Made by a program: the position numbers and the translations under genes
Assembly: GCA_041738275.1 (NCBI GenBank)
Contig: JBGSQD010000250.1
Location: 1 to 10,851 of the forward strand
Length of the DNA stretch: 10,851 nucleotides
From: JACPFJ01 sp041738275
GTDB lineage: Bacteria; Desulfobacterota; Desulfuromonadia; Geobacterales; Pseudopelobacteraceae
Direction: 5' to 3'
In this document: one piece after another, positions 1 to 6,496 of the stretch
How positions within the stretch are numbered: the first letter of the stretch is position 1
Layout of the letters: the number at the start of each line of letters is the position of its first letter
Notes under the pieces: model-generated
What the model saw: the letters and a program-made list of their open reading frames with translations, nothing else
The model's database searches: none
What the model was told of the DNA's origin: nothing

Positions 1-1068
1 ACACCTACTCCAGGATTTGTGTCCCTCGCTGAAGCCCGTACTGCTTTCAACGAATGTGTTGAAATGCTAAAAAGGGGTGAAAATCCAAAGACAAGGAAGA
101 TTGTAATTGAACCACCAGTTGAACCACCAGATGAACAACCAGTAGAACCACCAGTAGTTGATACAACCTTCGGTAAGATGATGGAGAAGTTTATAGAATG
201 GTCGGAAAAGAATCATTGTGATCAGTGGTACCGTGATACCAAGTATACACTCAAGAAGCACGTACCCAAGGATTGGGAAAACCGTCAAATTGCTGATATC
301 AGAAAAATTGACTGCATTGAACTGATGGAGAAAATAGAGAAGTGTGGTAAAGGGGCTGCCAGAAATGCTCAGAAGGCTATCAGAGGTGTGTTTACATATG
401 CAGAGGAACGATGGTATATAGACAATTCACCCATTGTTAAGCTTACGAGGGCTGTTCCATCGCTCAAGCCTGTATCTCGCAAGAGATACCTTAGCGAGGC
501 TGAGATAAAGACAGTATGGGATATACTATCTGATGGATTAGAGAACAGTCCTACAAAAAGAGCTATCCTTTTGATCCTGGTAACAGGACAAAGATCTTCT
601 GAGTGCGCTGGATTAACTTCCTTCGAAATAGATGGGGACTGGTGGACCCTACCTCCTGAACGCAATAAAATGGAGCGCTATCACACGATCTACCTGACTG
701 AAACCGCAAAGAATCTTATAGGTGATGCTGAAGGAATCAAGTTCCCAGGGATAGATGGTACCAAACCTTTGAAGAGAGTATCGCTTTCGCATTATATTTC
801 CGACAGAAAATATTTTGGTTTGCCAAGGTGGACTCCCCACGACCTTCGGCGTACTGCCAGAACCCATATGGGAAGAATAGGGATTTTGGATGAACACGCT
901 GAAGCGGTTGTGAATCATGGAAAAGAAGGAATGACTGCTGTTTACAATCTTTACGGATATGATAAGGAGAAGAAAGAGGCTTTCCAAAAATGGGAGGCTG
1001 AATTACTCAAGATCATTGCCGGTAAGGAAACTGTTGCTGCTAGTCCAGAACCGACAGGAGCTGACTGA
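1..1068 (+). CDS. P4-type tyrosine integrase, 5' end missing
   Basis: Site-specific recombinase expected to integrate and excise the element. The frame is open from base 1. The first in-frame GTG (19) is probably not the start: the visible beginning (S-L-A-E-A-R, then L-K-R-G-E-N-P) matches the end of the N-terminal arm-binding domain of P4-type integrases, so roughly 50-60 residues should lie upstream. Numbering from that GTG, residues 31-46 are a Glu-Pro-Pro repeat linker, about 50-140 a core-binding domain, and 155-330 the catalytic domain. The catalytic set is visible: R192 in T-G-Q-R-S-S-E, H274 and R277 in H-D-L-R-R, H300 in V-N-H-G, and nucleophile probably Y309 in A-V-Y-N. The gene is visibly richer in A and T than the transfer genes. 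Family assignment is firm; the att site is not visible and should lie beyond the left edge. Confidence 0.93.
   Translation, partial: TPTPGFVSLAEARTAFNECVEMLKRGENPKTRKIVIEPPVEPPDEQPVEPPVVDTTFGKMMEKFIEWSEKNHCDQWYRDTKYTLKKHVPKDWENRQIADIRKIDCIELMEKIEKCGKGAARNAQKAIRGVFTYAEERWYIDNSPIVKLTRAVPSLKPVSRKRYLSEAEIKTVWDILSDGLENSPTKRAILLILVTGQRSSECAGLTSFEIDGDWWTLPPERNKMERYHTIYLTETAKNLIGDAEGIKFPGIDGTKPLKRVSLSHYISDRKYFGLPRWTPHDLRRTARTHMGRIGILDEHAEAVVNHGKEGMTAVYNLYGYDKEKKEAFQKWEAELLKIIAGKETVAASPEPTGAD
109..156 (+). repeat. Four 12-bp tandem repeats in the integrase linker
   Basis: Four consecutive 12-base units: GAACCACCAGTT, GAACCACCAGAT, GAACAACCAGTA and GAACCACCAGTA. They encode E-P-P-V, E-P-P-D, E-Q-P-V, E-P-P-V. 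The unit is a multiple of three, so gain or loss of copies keeps the reading frame. It sits between the arm-binding and core-binding domains, where P4-type integrases have a flexible linker. Confidence 0.9.
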
Positions 1069-1128
1069 CCACCCGCCCCTCTTTATGCTTATGGGTAAGG
1101 CAATAGAAAAATAAAGAAGCTCTTCCCC

Positions 1129-1157
1129 TTGACAAAAGGGGGCAGCGGTCAGATGAT
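1129..1157 (+). promoter_or_regulatory. Possible sigma-70 promoter upstream of the IHF-like gene
   Basis: A perfect TTGACA hexamer (1129-1134) is followed after 17 bases by GATGAT (1152-1157), four of six matches to a -10 box. The TTGACA is embedded in a small inverted repeat (CCCCTT near 1125-1130, AAGGGG just after), which could be an operator or a weak hairpin behind the integrase. A second candidate -10, TATAAA, lies at 1223-1228 with a poor -35. Nothing beyond these matches supports it. Confidence 0.3.
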
Positions 1158-1253
1158 GTTTTTCATGAACATGCCCCCTCCCCCACCACGGTGTAGGCAT
1201 TCGTAAGATCAAGGTTTCAGGATATAAATATTTTTGACTGGATTGGAGCGAAA

Positions 1254-1529
1254 ATGACCAAGGCTGACATCGTTGAAAGGGTATCTGAAAAAAACGGGAT
1301 TACGAAGAAGGAATCCATCAACATGGTGGAAACGGTCTTCAGTATTCTGAAATCAACTCTCGAAAATGGCGAAGATATAAAAATATCAGGGTTCGGCAAA
1401 TTCGAGGTAAAAAATAAGCATGAACGCAGGGGGAGGAACCCTCAAACAGGAGAAGACATCATAATTGAAGCCAGGAGAATACTCTCGTTTAAACCGAGTG
1501 CAATACTTAAACAATCCGTAAACAGATAA
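1254..1529 (+). CDS. IHF-alpha-like DNA-bending protein
   Basis: A 91-residue protein of the HU/IHF family, normally a dimer that binds the DNA minor groove and bends it sharply. The family signature is complete: G-F-G-K-F near residues 46-50, then the beta-arm tip G-R-N-P-Q-T-G at 60-66 with the intercalating proline P63, followed by I-I-I-E-A-R-R and F-K-P-S. The E-A-R-R form and the arm sequence resemble IHF alpha more than HU. Length is typical. The ATG at 1254 has a GGAG at about 1245-1248. It lies 185 bases after the integrase and on the same strand; IHF is a classic accessory factor for tyrosine-integrase recombination and for oriT complexes, so either role is plausible. Whether it pairs with itself or with a host subunit cannot be seen. 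Confidence 0.9.
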   Translation: MTKADIVERVSEKNGITKKESINMVETVFSILKSTLENGEDIKISGFGKFEVKNKHERRGRNPQTGEDIIIEARRILSFKPSAILKQSVNR

Positions 1530-1567
1530 TTGCTTTCCCCTCAAGTTGACCAAATTTATAAATCTTT

Positions 1568-1596
1568 CTGACCTCTAAACCTGCCCCCCCTATAGA
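1568..1596 (+). promoter_or_regulatory. Possible promoter of the transfer operon
   Basis: CTGACC (1568-1573) and TATAGA (1591-1596) are separated by 17 bases and each match the sigma-70 consensus at four of six positions, just ahead of the first gene of the packed operon. The A+T-rich stretch from 1591 to 1604 offers other -10 choices. A better -35 (TTGACC, 1546-1551) is badly spaced to any of them. Weak evidence. Confidence 0.25.
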
Positions 1597-1612
1597 TTAT
1601 ATACGTAGGGGG
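1586..1612 (+). promoter_or_regulatory. Inverted repeat covering the ribosome binding site
   Basis: CCCCCTA (1586-1592) and TAGGGGG (1606-1612) are perfect inverted repeats of 7 bases around a 13-base A+T-rich loop. The right arm contains the only good Shine-Dalgarno sequence (AGGGGG) of the transglycosylase gene, four bases before its ATG at 1617. In RNA the stem would hide the binding site; in DNA it could be an operator, since it also overlaps the possible -10 region. The repeat is directly visible; its function is inferred. Confidence 0.5.
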
Positions 1613-1616
1613 AATC

Positions 1617-2135
1617 ATGCGACTCGCCACTCTGATACTGTTGCTGGGAATGTCTGCCGTTTCAGCAAGACCGGCAGACGCCTTCTGCTATGAAGAAGCC
1701 GGTTACAGGTACGGAATCTCGCCACGCCTCCTCCATGCGATCTCCAAGGGAGAGAGCAACTTCAATCCGTTCGCAGTAAATCATAATTCCAACGGCAGCT
1801 ACGACTATGGCCTCATGCAGATCAATTCGTCATGGGAGCCGATGCTACGCAAAGTCGGCATTTCCTGGGACTCGCTCGCTGATCCCTGCACCAATGTCAT
1901 GGTCGGCGCCTGGGTATTATCCCAGTGCATTCGTGACTACGGCTACACCTGGCCGGCAGTTGGCTGTTACAACTCACGTACCCCGTCCAAGCGTGACCGG
2001 TATGCCGCCAGAATCGCCCGCATTATTGGCCGGGAACAATCGCGGCAACCAAACATTCAGGTCGGATCTCAGGTTGCCGCCATCACTCATGTGACAACAC
2101 CGTGGGAAGAGGCCTTTAACAATGCTTCCCGCTGA
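1617..2135 (+). CDS. Exported lytic transglycosylase (VirB1/IagB-like)
   Basis: Periplasmic murein lytic transglycosylase of the Slt/goose-lysozyme fold, which opens peptidoglycan locally so a secretion or conjugation channel can be built. A signal peptide is clear: M-R-L, a hydrophobic run to about residue 17, and a likely cut after A-D-A (residue 22). The catalytic glutamate is E46 in I-S-K-G-E-S-N-F-N-P, followed by S-Y-D-Y-G-L-M-Q-I-N (61-70) and, near residue 118, G-C-Y-N-S, all family hallmarks. At 172 residues it is the usual size for the single-domain conjugation and type III secretion forms. First gene of the packed operon; its 3' end overlaps the next gene by 14 bases. The start is supported by AGGGGG at 1607-1612, which lies in an inverted repeat. 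Confidence 0.92.
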   Translation: MRLATLILLLGMSAVSARPADAFCYEEAGYRYGISPRLLHAISKGESNFNPFAVNHNSNGSYDYGLMQINSSWEPMLRKVGISWDSLADPCTNVMVGAWVLSQCIRDYGYTWPAVGCYNSRTPSKRDRYAARIARIIGREQSRQPNIQVGSQVAAITHVTTPWEEAFNNASR

Positions 2136-2841
2136 CCTTCTATCGGGGAATGGACTGCCGGAGGGCGAGGCCCTGGATGCAGCCGAGGTTGCAATTGCCC
2201 GTGTTCTGACCGGTGCCCTTCGTATGAGCGTAAGTGTCACAATCAACGACCAGACGCGAATAACGGCCTACCCGGAAACAGGTGAACCGGTCATGTTGTC
2301 TCTGGATGCCATCGACCGTAAGCTGCGAAGACATCTTCTGTACCAGATCGAACTGGAGATGCAGAAACGCAGAACATTGAACGAGGCTGATCGCTTGAAG
2401 GAGCTCCAAGGGTATTCCGCCCCTGGAGAGATATCCCGAATAGCCGAGGATGGTGCACTGATTGTCTCACTGGAGATCGCCGACTATTACCGGCAAATGA
2501 TCCTTGGTGGGGTCTGTCCGGCCCGTTTCCAGCCACTTCATGAACGGGGGCGTTACGCCATCGGCAGCGTGAAGGAGTTCTATATCTCAAGCGTAGTCCC
2601 GGTCATGGTCAACAAGAAGTATTCCAGAGTCCGAATTCTGCTTAGTCGCACGTCGAAAGAGTTGCCGCGTCTCCTGTTGCAGGAGCGCAGCCGCATTTCC
2701 GGGATTCGATGCCTTAAGCGTATTCCTGGCGCCTACTGCAACATCGTGACGCCGAAACGAATACCAAAGGATGTCATAAATTCAGTCGGGAAGGAACTGG
2801 GAGAGCACCTGCATGTTTCAATTCAAGAAGCGCATCGCTAA
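2122..2841 (+). CDS. NusA-like protein (NTD, S1 and shortened KH)
   Basis: A 239-residue protein I read as a divergent, shortened relative of transcription factor NusA. Residues 10-75 resemble the NusA RNA-polymerase-binding domain (helical, then V-S-V-T-I-N-D-Q-T and a P-E-T-G-E turn). Residues 75-96 match the connecting helix. About 100-170 fit an S1 domain (G-E-I-S-R-I, D-G-A-L-I-V-S-L, then R-Y-A-I-G-S-V). The best match is I-L-L-S-R-T-S-K-E-L (172-181) with K-R-I-P-G-A-Y (199-205), echoing the NusA junction where I-L-S-R-T is followed by A-R-E-P-G. The KH region then lacks the usual V-G-x-x-G loop and the second KH domain, ending near residue 235. The start overlaps the transglycosylase by 14 bases with AAGAGG upstream; the end overlaps the coupling gene by 29. 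Fold assignment is by eye; function in elongation or antitermination is inferred. Confidence 0.65.
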   Translation: MLPADLLSGNGLPEGEALDAAEVAIARVLTGALRMSVSVTINDQTRITAYPETGEPVMLSLDAIDRKLRRHLLYQIELEMQKRRTLNEADRLKELQGYSAPGEISRIAEDGALIVSLEIADYYRQMILGGVCPARFQPLHERGRYAIGSVKEFYISSVVPVMVNKKYSRVRILLSRTSKELPRLLLQERSRISGIRCLKRIPGAYCNIVTPKRIPKDVINSVGKELGEHLHVSIQEAHR

Positions 2842-4207
2842 ACCAAGTGGTCCAATGACCAACCTTGGAACCGGTGTCAACATGGATCATAGGACCAAGA
2901 TTGTACCTATCGCTATTCCCGATTCTGACAGGAAGCGGCATACGTTCGTCTTTGGGACGACAGGAGTCGGAAAAACCCGCCTGTGCGAGAACCTTATTGA
3001 ACAGGACATCCGCAAGGGTTACTCGGTGGTCTATTTTGACCCAAAGGGTGATCAGCAGATTTTCACCAAGATCTATGAAGTCGCCCGGGAAGAGGATCGT
3101 CTTGAGGAACTGATGCTCGTCACCCCTATCTTCCCCGAATACTCGGCGGTCGTCGATCCGATGGCCTTCTATTTTATGCCTGATGAACTTGTCGGTCATA
3201 TCGTCTCCGGCATCCTTGGCGGCCGGGAACCGTTCTACCGTAACATCGCCAAGGAGATCACCACTGCCGTCATATCAGCCTACATCATCCTTGCCGTGAG
3301 CCATGGCAACCTGCCGATCATGAATATCGATGAAATCCGGCAGCGAATACGAAGAGAGTCCCTCGATTCAACCATGAAATCGCTCCGCAGTATTGGAACA
3401 CCCGAAGCTGAACTTATTGCCGGCATGATCGAAGACATCCTTAAATCACCCATGGAATATTATGCCAAGGTCTCATCGACGCTGCGTACCGCACTGATGG
3501 AGCTTTCATCAGGGAACATCGGCAAGATCATCGGCCAGGCTGATTCCAACCGTTTTATCAAGAAACTCGAAGCCGGTGAACCCGTGATCCTGGTAGTCCA
3601 TACCGGTGCCATGATCACACGCGAAGCATCCGCCACCCTTGGCAAAGTGCTGCTCTCCATGATTCAGTCCTTTGTCGGACGGGTGTATCTCTCTAATCGG
3701 CAGAAGGTTAATCCTCCACTTTCGATCTTCATCGACGAGGCCCAGAGCCTGCTCTATCAAGGGGTGGAAGAACTTTTCGCCAAGGCCGGTTCAGCTGATG
3801 TCATGGTTACCGCCTTTGCCCAGTCGGTCAACCAGATCTATGCGGTCATCGGTGAGGAATTCGGCAAGAGTATTCTCGACAATACCAATACCAAGATATT
3901 CATGCGTTGTTCCGACGCCGAGACCAGTGAATACGTAGTCAAGCACTTTGGAGTGCAAAATGTGTTGACCGGGATCTTTGGTTCCAATCAGGTAACAACT
4001 CGCGAGGTGGAACAGGACATTCTCCGTGTCCAGGATGTATTGAGCCTGCAGCCCCGCGAATTTTACCTGATGTCATATGCCGGACGATTCAAAGGAACTA
4101 CCCTCGACGCCCGCGAACCTAAAATGAAGATCATCTTCCCGGAGGCGCCGGCAGTCATTACCTCGATGTTGTCTCCCGTTCGATCCGAAGAAGCGGATTC
4201 GCCGTGA
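2813..4207 (+). CDS. traD: TraD/VirD4-family conjugative coupling ATPase
   Basis: Coupling protein that links the relaxase-DNA complex to the secretion channel and drives DNA export by ATP hydrolysis. Walker A is G-T-T-G-V-G-K-T (48-55), followed by F-D-P-K-G-D as in TraD of SXT-, TOL- and PFGI-1-like elements. Walker B is L-S-I-F-I-D-E-A-Q (303-311, with D308 and E309), and T-A-F-A-Q-S lies just after it. At 464 residues it is shorter than the usual 600 or more, because the N-terminal membrane-spanning part is missing: only 47 mainly polar residues precede Walker A. The ATG at 2813 has GGGAG at 2799-2803 and overlaps the upstream gene by 29 bases, while ATGs at 2855 and 2882 are possible but less well placed. 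The stop overlaps the next start (GTGA). ATPase family is certain; lack of an anchor is notable. Confidence 0.93.
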   Translation: MFQFKKRIAKPSGPMTNLGTGVNMDHRTKIVPIAIPDSDRKRHTFVFGTTGVGKTRLCENLIEQDIRKGYSVVYFDPKGDQQIFTKIYEVAREEDRLEELMLVTPIFPEYSAVVDPMAFYFMPDELVGHIVSGILGGREPFYRNIAKEITTAVISAYIILAVSHGNLPIMNIDEIRQRIRRESLDSTMKSLRSIGTPEAELIAGMIEDILKSPMEYYAKVSSTLRTALMELSSGNIGKIIGQADSNRFIKKLEAGEPVILVVHTGAMITREASATLGKVLLSMIQSFVGRVYLSNRQKVNPPLSIFIDEAQSLLYQGVEELFAKAGSADVMVTAFAQSVNQIYAVIGEEFGKSILDNTNTKIFMRCSDAETSEYVVKHFGVQNVLTGIFGSNQVTTREVEQDILRVQDVLSLQPREFYLMSYAGRFKGTTLDAREPKMKIIFPEAPAVITSMLSPVRSEEADSP

Positions 4208-5631
4208 AAACCATGTTGCTCGGCATCTCAGCTGCTGTCGGCTGCGGTTTTGTCATTTATGGCTCAAAAAAATGGCTGCCAATTGAAATTCCGGCACCTG
4301 CGAAAGCAGAACCAACCGAGGTAACCTGGCTGGCTGACTTGAGCCATCTCTGGAAGGACAACGAGGTAAAAATCAAGGATGCCTCTCACCTTTGGCGTGA
4401 ACAGCCGTCAAAAAAATGCTCAAATTCGCAAAGGCCGGTATTCAAGCATGAGGAGATCGAGCAGTTTTTCAGCGAGATGATCGAACACAGGCCATCAGTT
4501 AAAGGGGTGCGAAGAGCACTGATAATTAAGATACTCACCATGCTCGATAACGAGGGGGACTGTCCATCCGTCGTCAGGAAAAACAAGGATGAAGCGGAAC
4601 GTATCTACACTGAAGACTCCTATGCTCTTCTGGAAACGGTGCCACTCTACCGGCATACTCTGACGGTTGCCCGTAACTTCATAGCAAAGGCCGACCAGGA
4701 AGCTCTTTTGGCTGACATGATCCTCATTGCCCTGGCCCACGACATCGGAAAAATACCATCCTATCACGATGGTATGTACAGCAGCGGCGATCACCCAATC
4801 ATTGCAGGTCTGATCCTTAAGGGGATTCCGGAGTTCATGTCCCTTCCCAACAGGGAGGATATTATCCGCGCCGTCACCGGCCATCACTTGATGAAATGCG
4901 ACAATATCCTTACCGACGGTCTCAAGCAGAGCGACCACGAGGCCCGGCAAACAGAACTGGCAGCGTTGTATGCCGGAATGCGGGAGCGCAAGCAACGTGA
5001 AACGGGAAACAGCAGTGAACAGGCAGCTACAGCCACAGTTGAAGTAAAAGATACCGGTTCCAGCAAAACGCAGCCTCCGACCGAGGAACGTGATCATCCT
5101 CTCGGATTTAACCAGTCAAAAGAGAAGTTCACCCCATCGATAGTTAAGATTCCTGGCTGGTTCGATGCAGACGCAATTTTTGCCTCGCTGAAGAAACGGA
5201 TCAATGTTGTGGAATCCACACCTAAGGGTGATCAATGGTCGGTGGTTTCAACCAGTAGCGGCGTGATTTATGCCAATCCTGAGGCTCTCTGGGAGGCCAT
5301 AAAGGAAGTGAGCAATTATGATCCGGTGGTGTACGCATCGGAAGGTTTCGAGTCTGAAAAGCGAAACCTGCTGTTCACGGTCGTGACCGAACTGGCCAGA
5401 ACCAGAAACGCCCTGGCAACCGATCAGGTCGCAGACGGTTACTACACGTCACAGGTTTCGATCATTACCGGAGGCGGCAAGCGGCTTCATTACCTCCTGA
5501 TTCCCTTTACGGCAGAAGCGTTTGGTCTGCTGCCATCGGAACTGGAGGATCAGAAAACCCCGCAACTTAAAAGAATGGTGAAAGAGATCAAGCCGAAGAA
5601 AAAGGAGGTGGAACAATGCGTTGGCCGTTGA
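4204..5631 (+). CDS. Membrane-anchored HD-domain protein, candidate MobH/TraI-like relaxase
   Basis: A 475-residue protein starting at GTG 4204, overlapping the coupling gene stop as GTGA; ATG 4213 is an alternative. Residues 4-20 form one hydrophobic segment (signal anchor). Residues 46-66 hold two copies of a S-H-L-W motif. An HD metal site follows: H151 (Y-R-H-T), H179-D180 (A-H-D-I-G-K-I), H197 (G-D-H-P) and H227-H228 (T-G-H-H). A low-complexity stretch (about 265-305) leads to a C-terminal domain (about 315-460) in which G-V-I-Y-A-N-P-E-A-L-W resembles the end domain of TraI_2-type proteins. MobH relaxases of SXT-like elements combine an HD-like core with such a C-terminal domain and sit beside TraD, so a relaxase role is plausible. 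An ordinary HD phosphohydrolase is the alternative. HD domain sure; role uncertain. Confidence 0.75.
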   Translation: MKTMLLGISAAVGCGFVIYGSKKWLPIEIPAPAKAEPTEVTWLADLSHLWKDNEVKIKDASHLWREQPSKKCSNSQRPVFKHEEIEQFFSEMIEHRPSVKGVRRALIIKILTMLDNEGDCPSVVRKNKDEAERIYTEDSYALLETVPLYRHTLTVARNFIAKADQEALLADMILIALAHDIGKIPSYHDGMYSSGDHPIIAGLILKGIPEFMSLPNREDIIRAVTGHHLMKCDNILTDGLKQSDHEARQTELAALYAGMRERKQRETGNSSEQAATATVEVKDTGSSKTQPPTEERDHPLGFNQSKEKFTPSIVKIPGWFDADAIFASLKKRINVVESTPKGDQWSVVSTSSGVIYANPEALWEAIKEVSNYDPVVYASEGFESEKRNLLFTVVTELARTRNALATDQVADGYYTSQVSIITGGGKRLHYLLIPFTAEAFGLLPSELEDQKTPQLKRMVKEIKPKKKEVEQCVGR

Positions 5632-6452
5632 TAGTTGTGGCAATGCTTTCATTTTCAGTTACCGCCTCTGCGAGTTATTACACCGAATCATCCAAGGGAT
5701 GGTGGTGGTATCAGAAGGAACCGCCGAAGCCGGCCGGTATGCCGGAAAAGAAGAAGAAACCACCCAAGTTCACGCCATCCCTCAAGGACTACAGCTATGA
5801 GCAGATTTGGGAGATGCATCCGGATCAGTTCCAGGAGTTTGCCGAGGCTCTGAAGAAAAAGGCGGTCCAGAAGCCGAGCGAAGAGAATGTGAAGGATTAC
5901 TTCGAAGTACAGGAGATTGCCCGCAAGAAGGCACTGGCCTTCTCCAACGTGGCCCAGTACGTCTGGCAGAAATACCCGGAGCTGTCCACCAAGAAGGACT
6001 ATCCGATCACCACACCCGGCAACCTGGCCCGGATTGCCCAGATCAACGAGGAGAGACAGCGCACCCTGCGAGACAACCGGGATGATTTTGCCCTGATCTA
6101 TTTCCAGCGGCCTGATTGCAGCTATTGTGATGAGCAATCGCGAATTCTGGACTGGTTCACCAACGAGACAGGCTGGGCCGTGAAAAGGGTCAATACCAGA
6201 GAGAATCCGGGTTTTGCTGCCAAGTTCAACGTGGAGATCACTCCGACCCTGATCCTGATCCAGAAGGGGAACCAGGATTACCTGCCGGTATCAGCCGGAG
6301 TCATATCAGCAGACGAGATCGAGGACAAGGCCTACCGGGCCGTGCGACTCCTGAAGGGGGATATCTCCCCCGAGGAATATTCGCTCTACGAATTCCAAAA
6401 GGGAGGCGCCTTCGACGTGAAGAAGCGCCGTCTGGAAAAGGTGCAGCCATGA
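5616..6452 (+). CDS. traF: TraF, F-type pilus assembly thioredoxin-like protein
   Basis: Periplasmic protein of the F-type conjugation system, acting with TraH and others in pilus and channel assembly. A 20-residue signal peptide ends at A-S-A. The mature start contains Y-Y-x-x-S-x-K-G-W-W-W-Y, a typical TraF beginning, then a Lys/Pro-rich stretch and helices. The C-terminal half is a thioredoxin fold: L-I-Y-F-Q-R-P-D leads into C168-S-Y-C171, with the cis-proline region I-T-P-T-L-I-L near residues 208-214. TraF of the F plasmid lacks the CxxC pair, whereas several other F-type systems keep it, so this copy could act on disulfides of partner proteins. The ATG at 5616 has a strong AGGAGGTGG and overlaps the HD gene by 16 bases. 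The stop overlaps a 15-codon reading frame (ATGA). Length of 278 residues is normal. Confidence 0.92.
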   Translation: MRWPLIVVAMLSFSVTASASYYTESSKGWWWYQKEPPKPAGMPEKKKKPPKFTPSLKDYSYEQIWEMHPDQFQEFAEALKKKAVQKPSEENVKDYFEVQEIARKKALAFSNVAQYVWQKYPELSTKKDYPITTPGNLARIAQINEERQRTLRDNRDDFALIYFQRPDCSYCDEQSRILDWFTNETGWAVKRVNTRENPGFAAKFNVEITPTLILIQKGNQDYLPVSAGVISADEIEDKAYRAVRLLKGDISPEEYSLYEFQKGGAFDVKKRRLEKVQP

Positions 6453-6496
6453 GATTGCTCGTTCCGCAGCAACAGAGAGAAGAGGTGATAGTGTGA
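6449..6496 (+). CDS. Possible 15-codon coupling peptide between traF and traH
   Basis: A short frame, MRLLVPQQQREEVIV, begins at ATG 6449 inside the traF stop (ATGA) and ends at TGA 6494-6496, which overlaps the traH start GTG (6493-6495). AAGGTG lies about six bases before its ATG. It fills the traF-traH gap exactly, so ribosomes could pass from traF to traH by stop-start coupling through it. The frame could be chance in a 40-base spacer; no relative is known to me. Confidence 0.3.
   Translation: MRLLVPQQQREEVIV

Noticed and set aside
19..21. GTG as the true start of the integrase
   Set aside because: The frame is open to base 1 and the first visible residues belong to the middle of the P4-integrase arm-binding domain, so the gene begins upstream of the window.
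1125..1147. Rho-independent terminator after the integrase
   Set aside because: CCCCTT and AAGGGG can pair but no run of T follows directly, and a perfect TTGACA lies within, so a promoter or operator fits as well.
4495..5097. 200-residue minus-strand frame inside the HD gene
   Set aside because: It is the reverse of a clearly coding HD-domain region and shows no family features.
5688..6137. 149-residue minus-strand frame inside traF
   Set aside because: Leucine-rich reverse frame of a recognised gene, with no support of its own.
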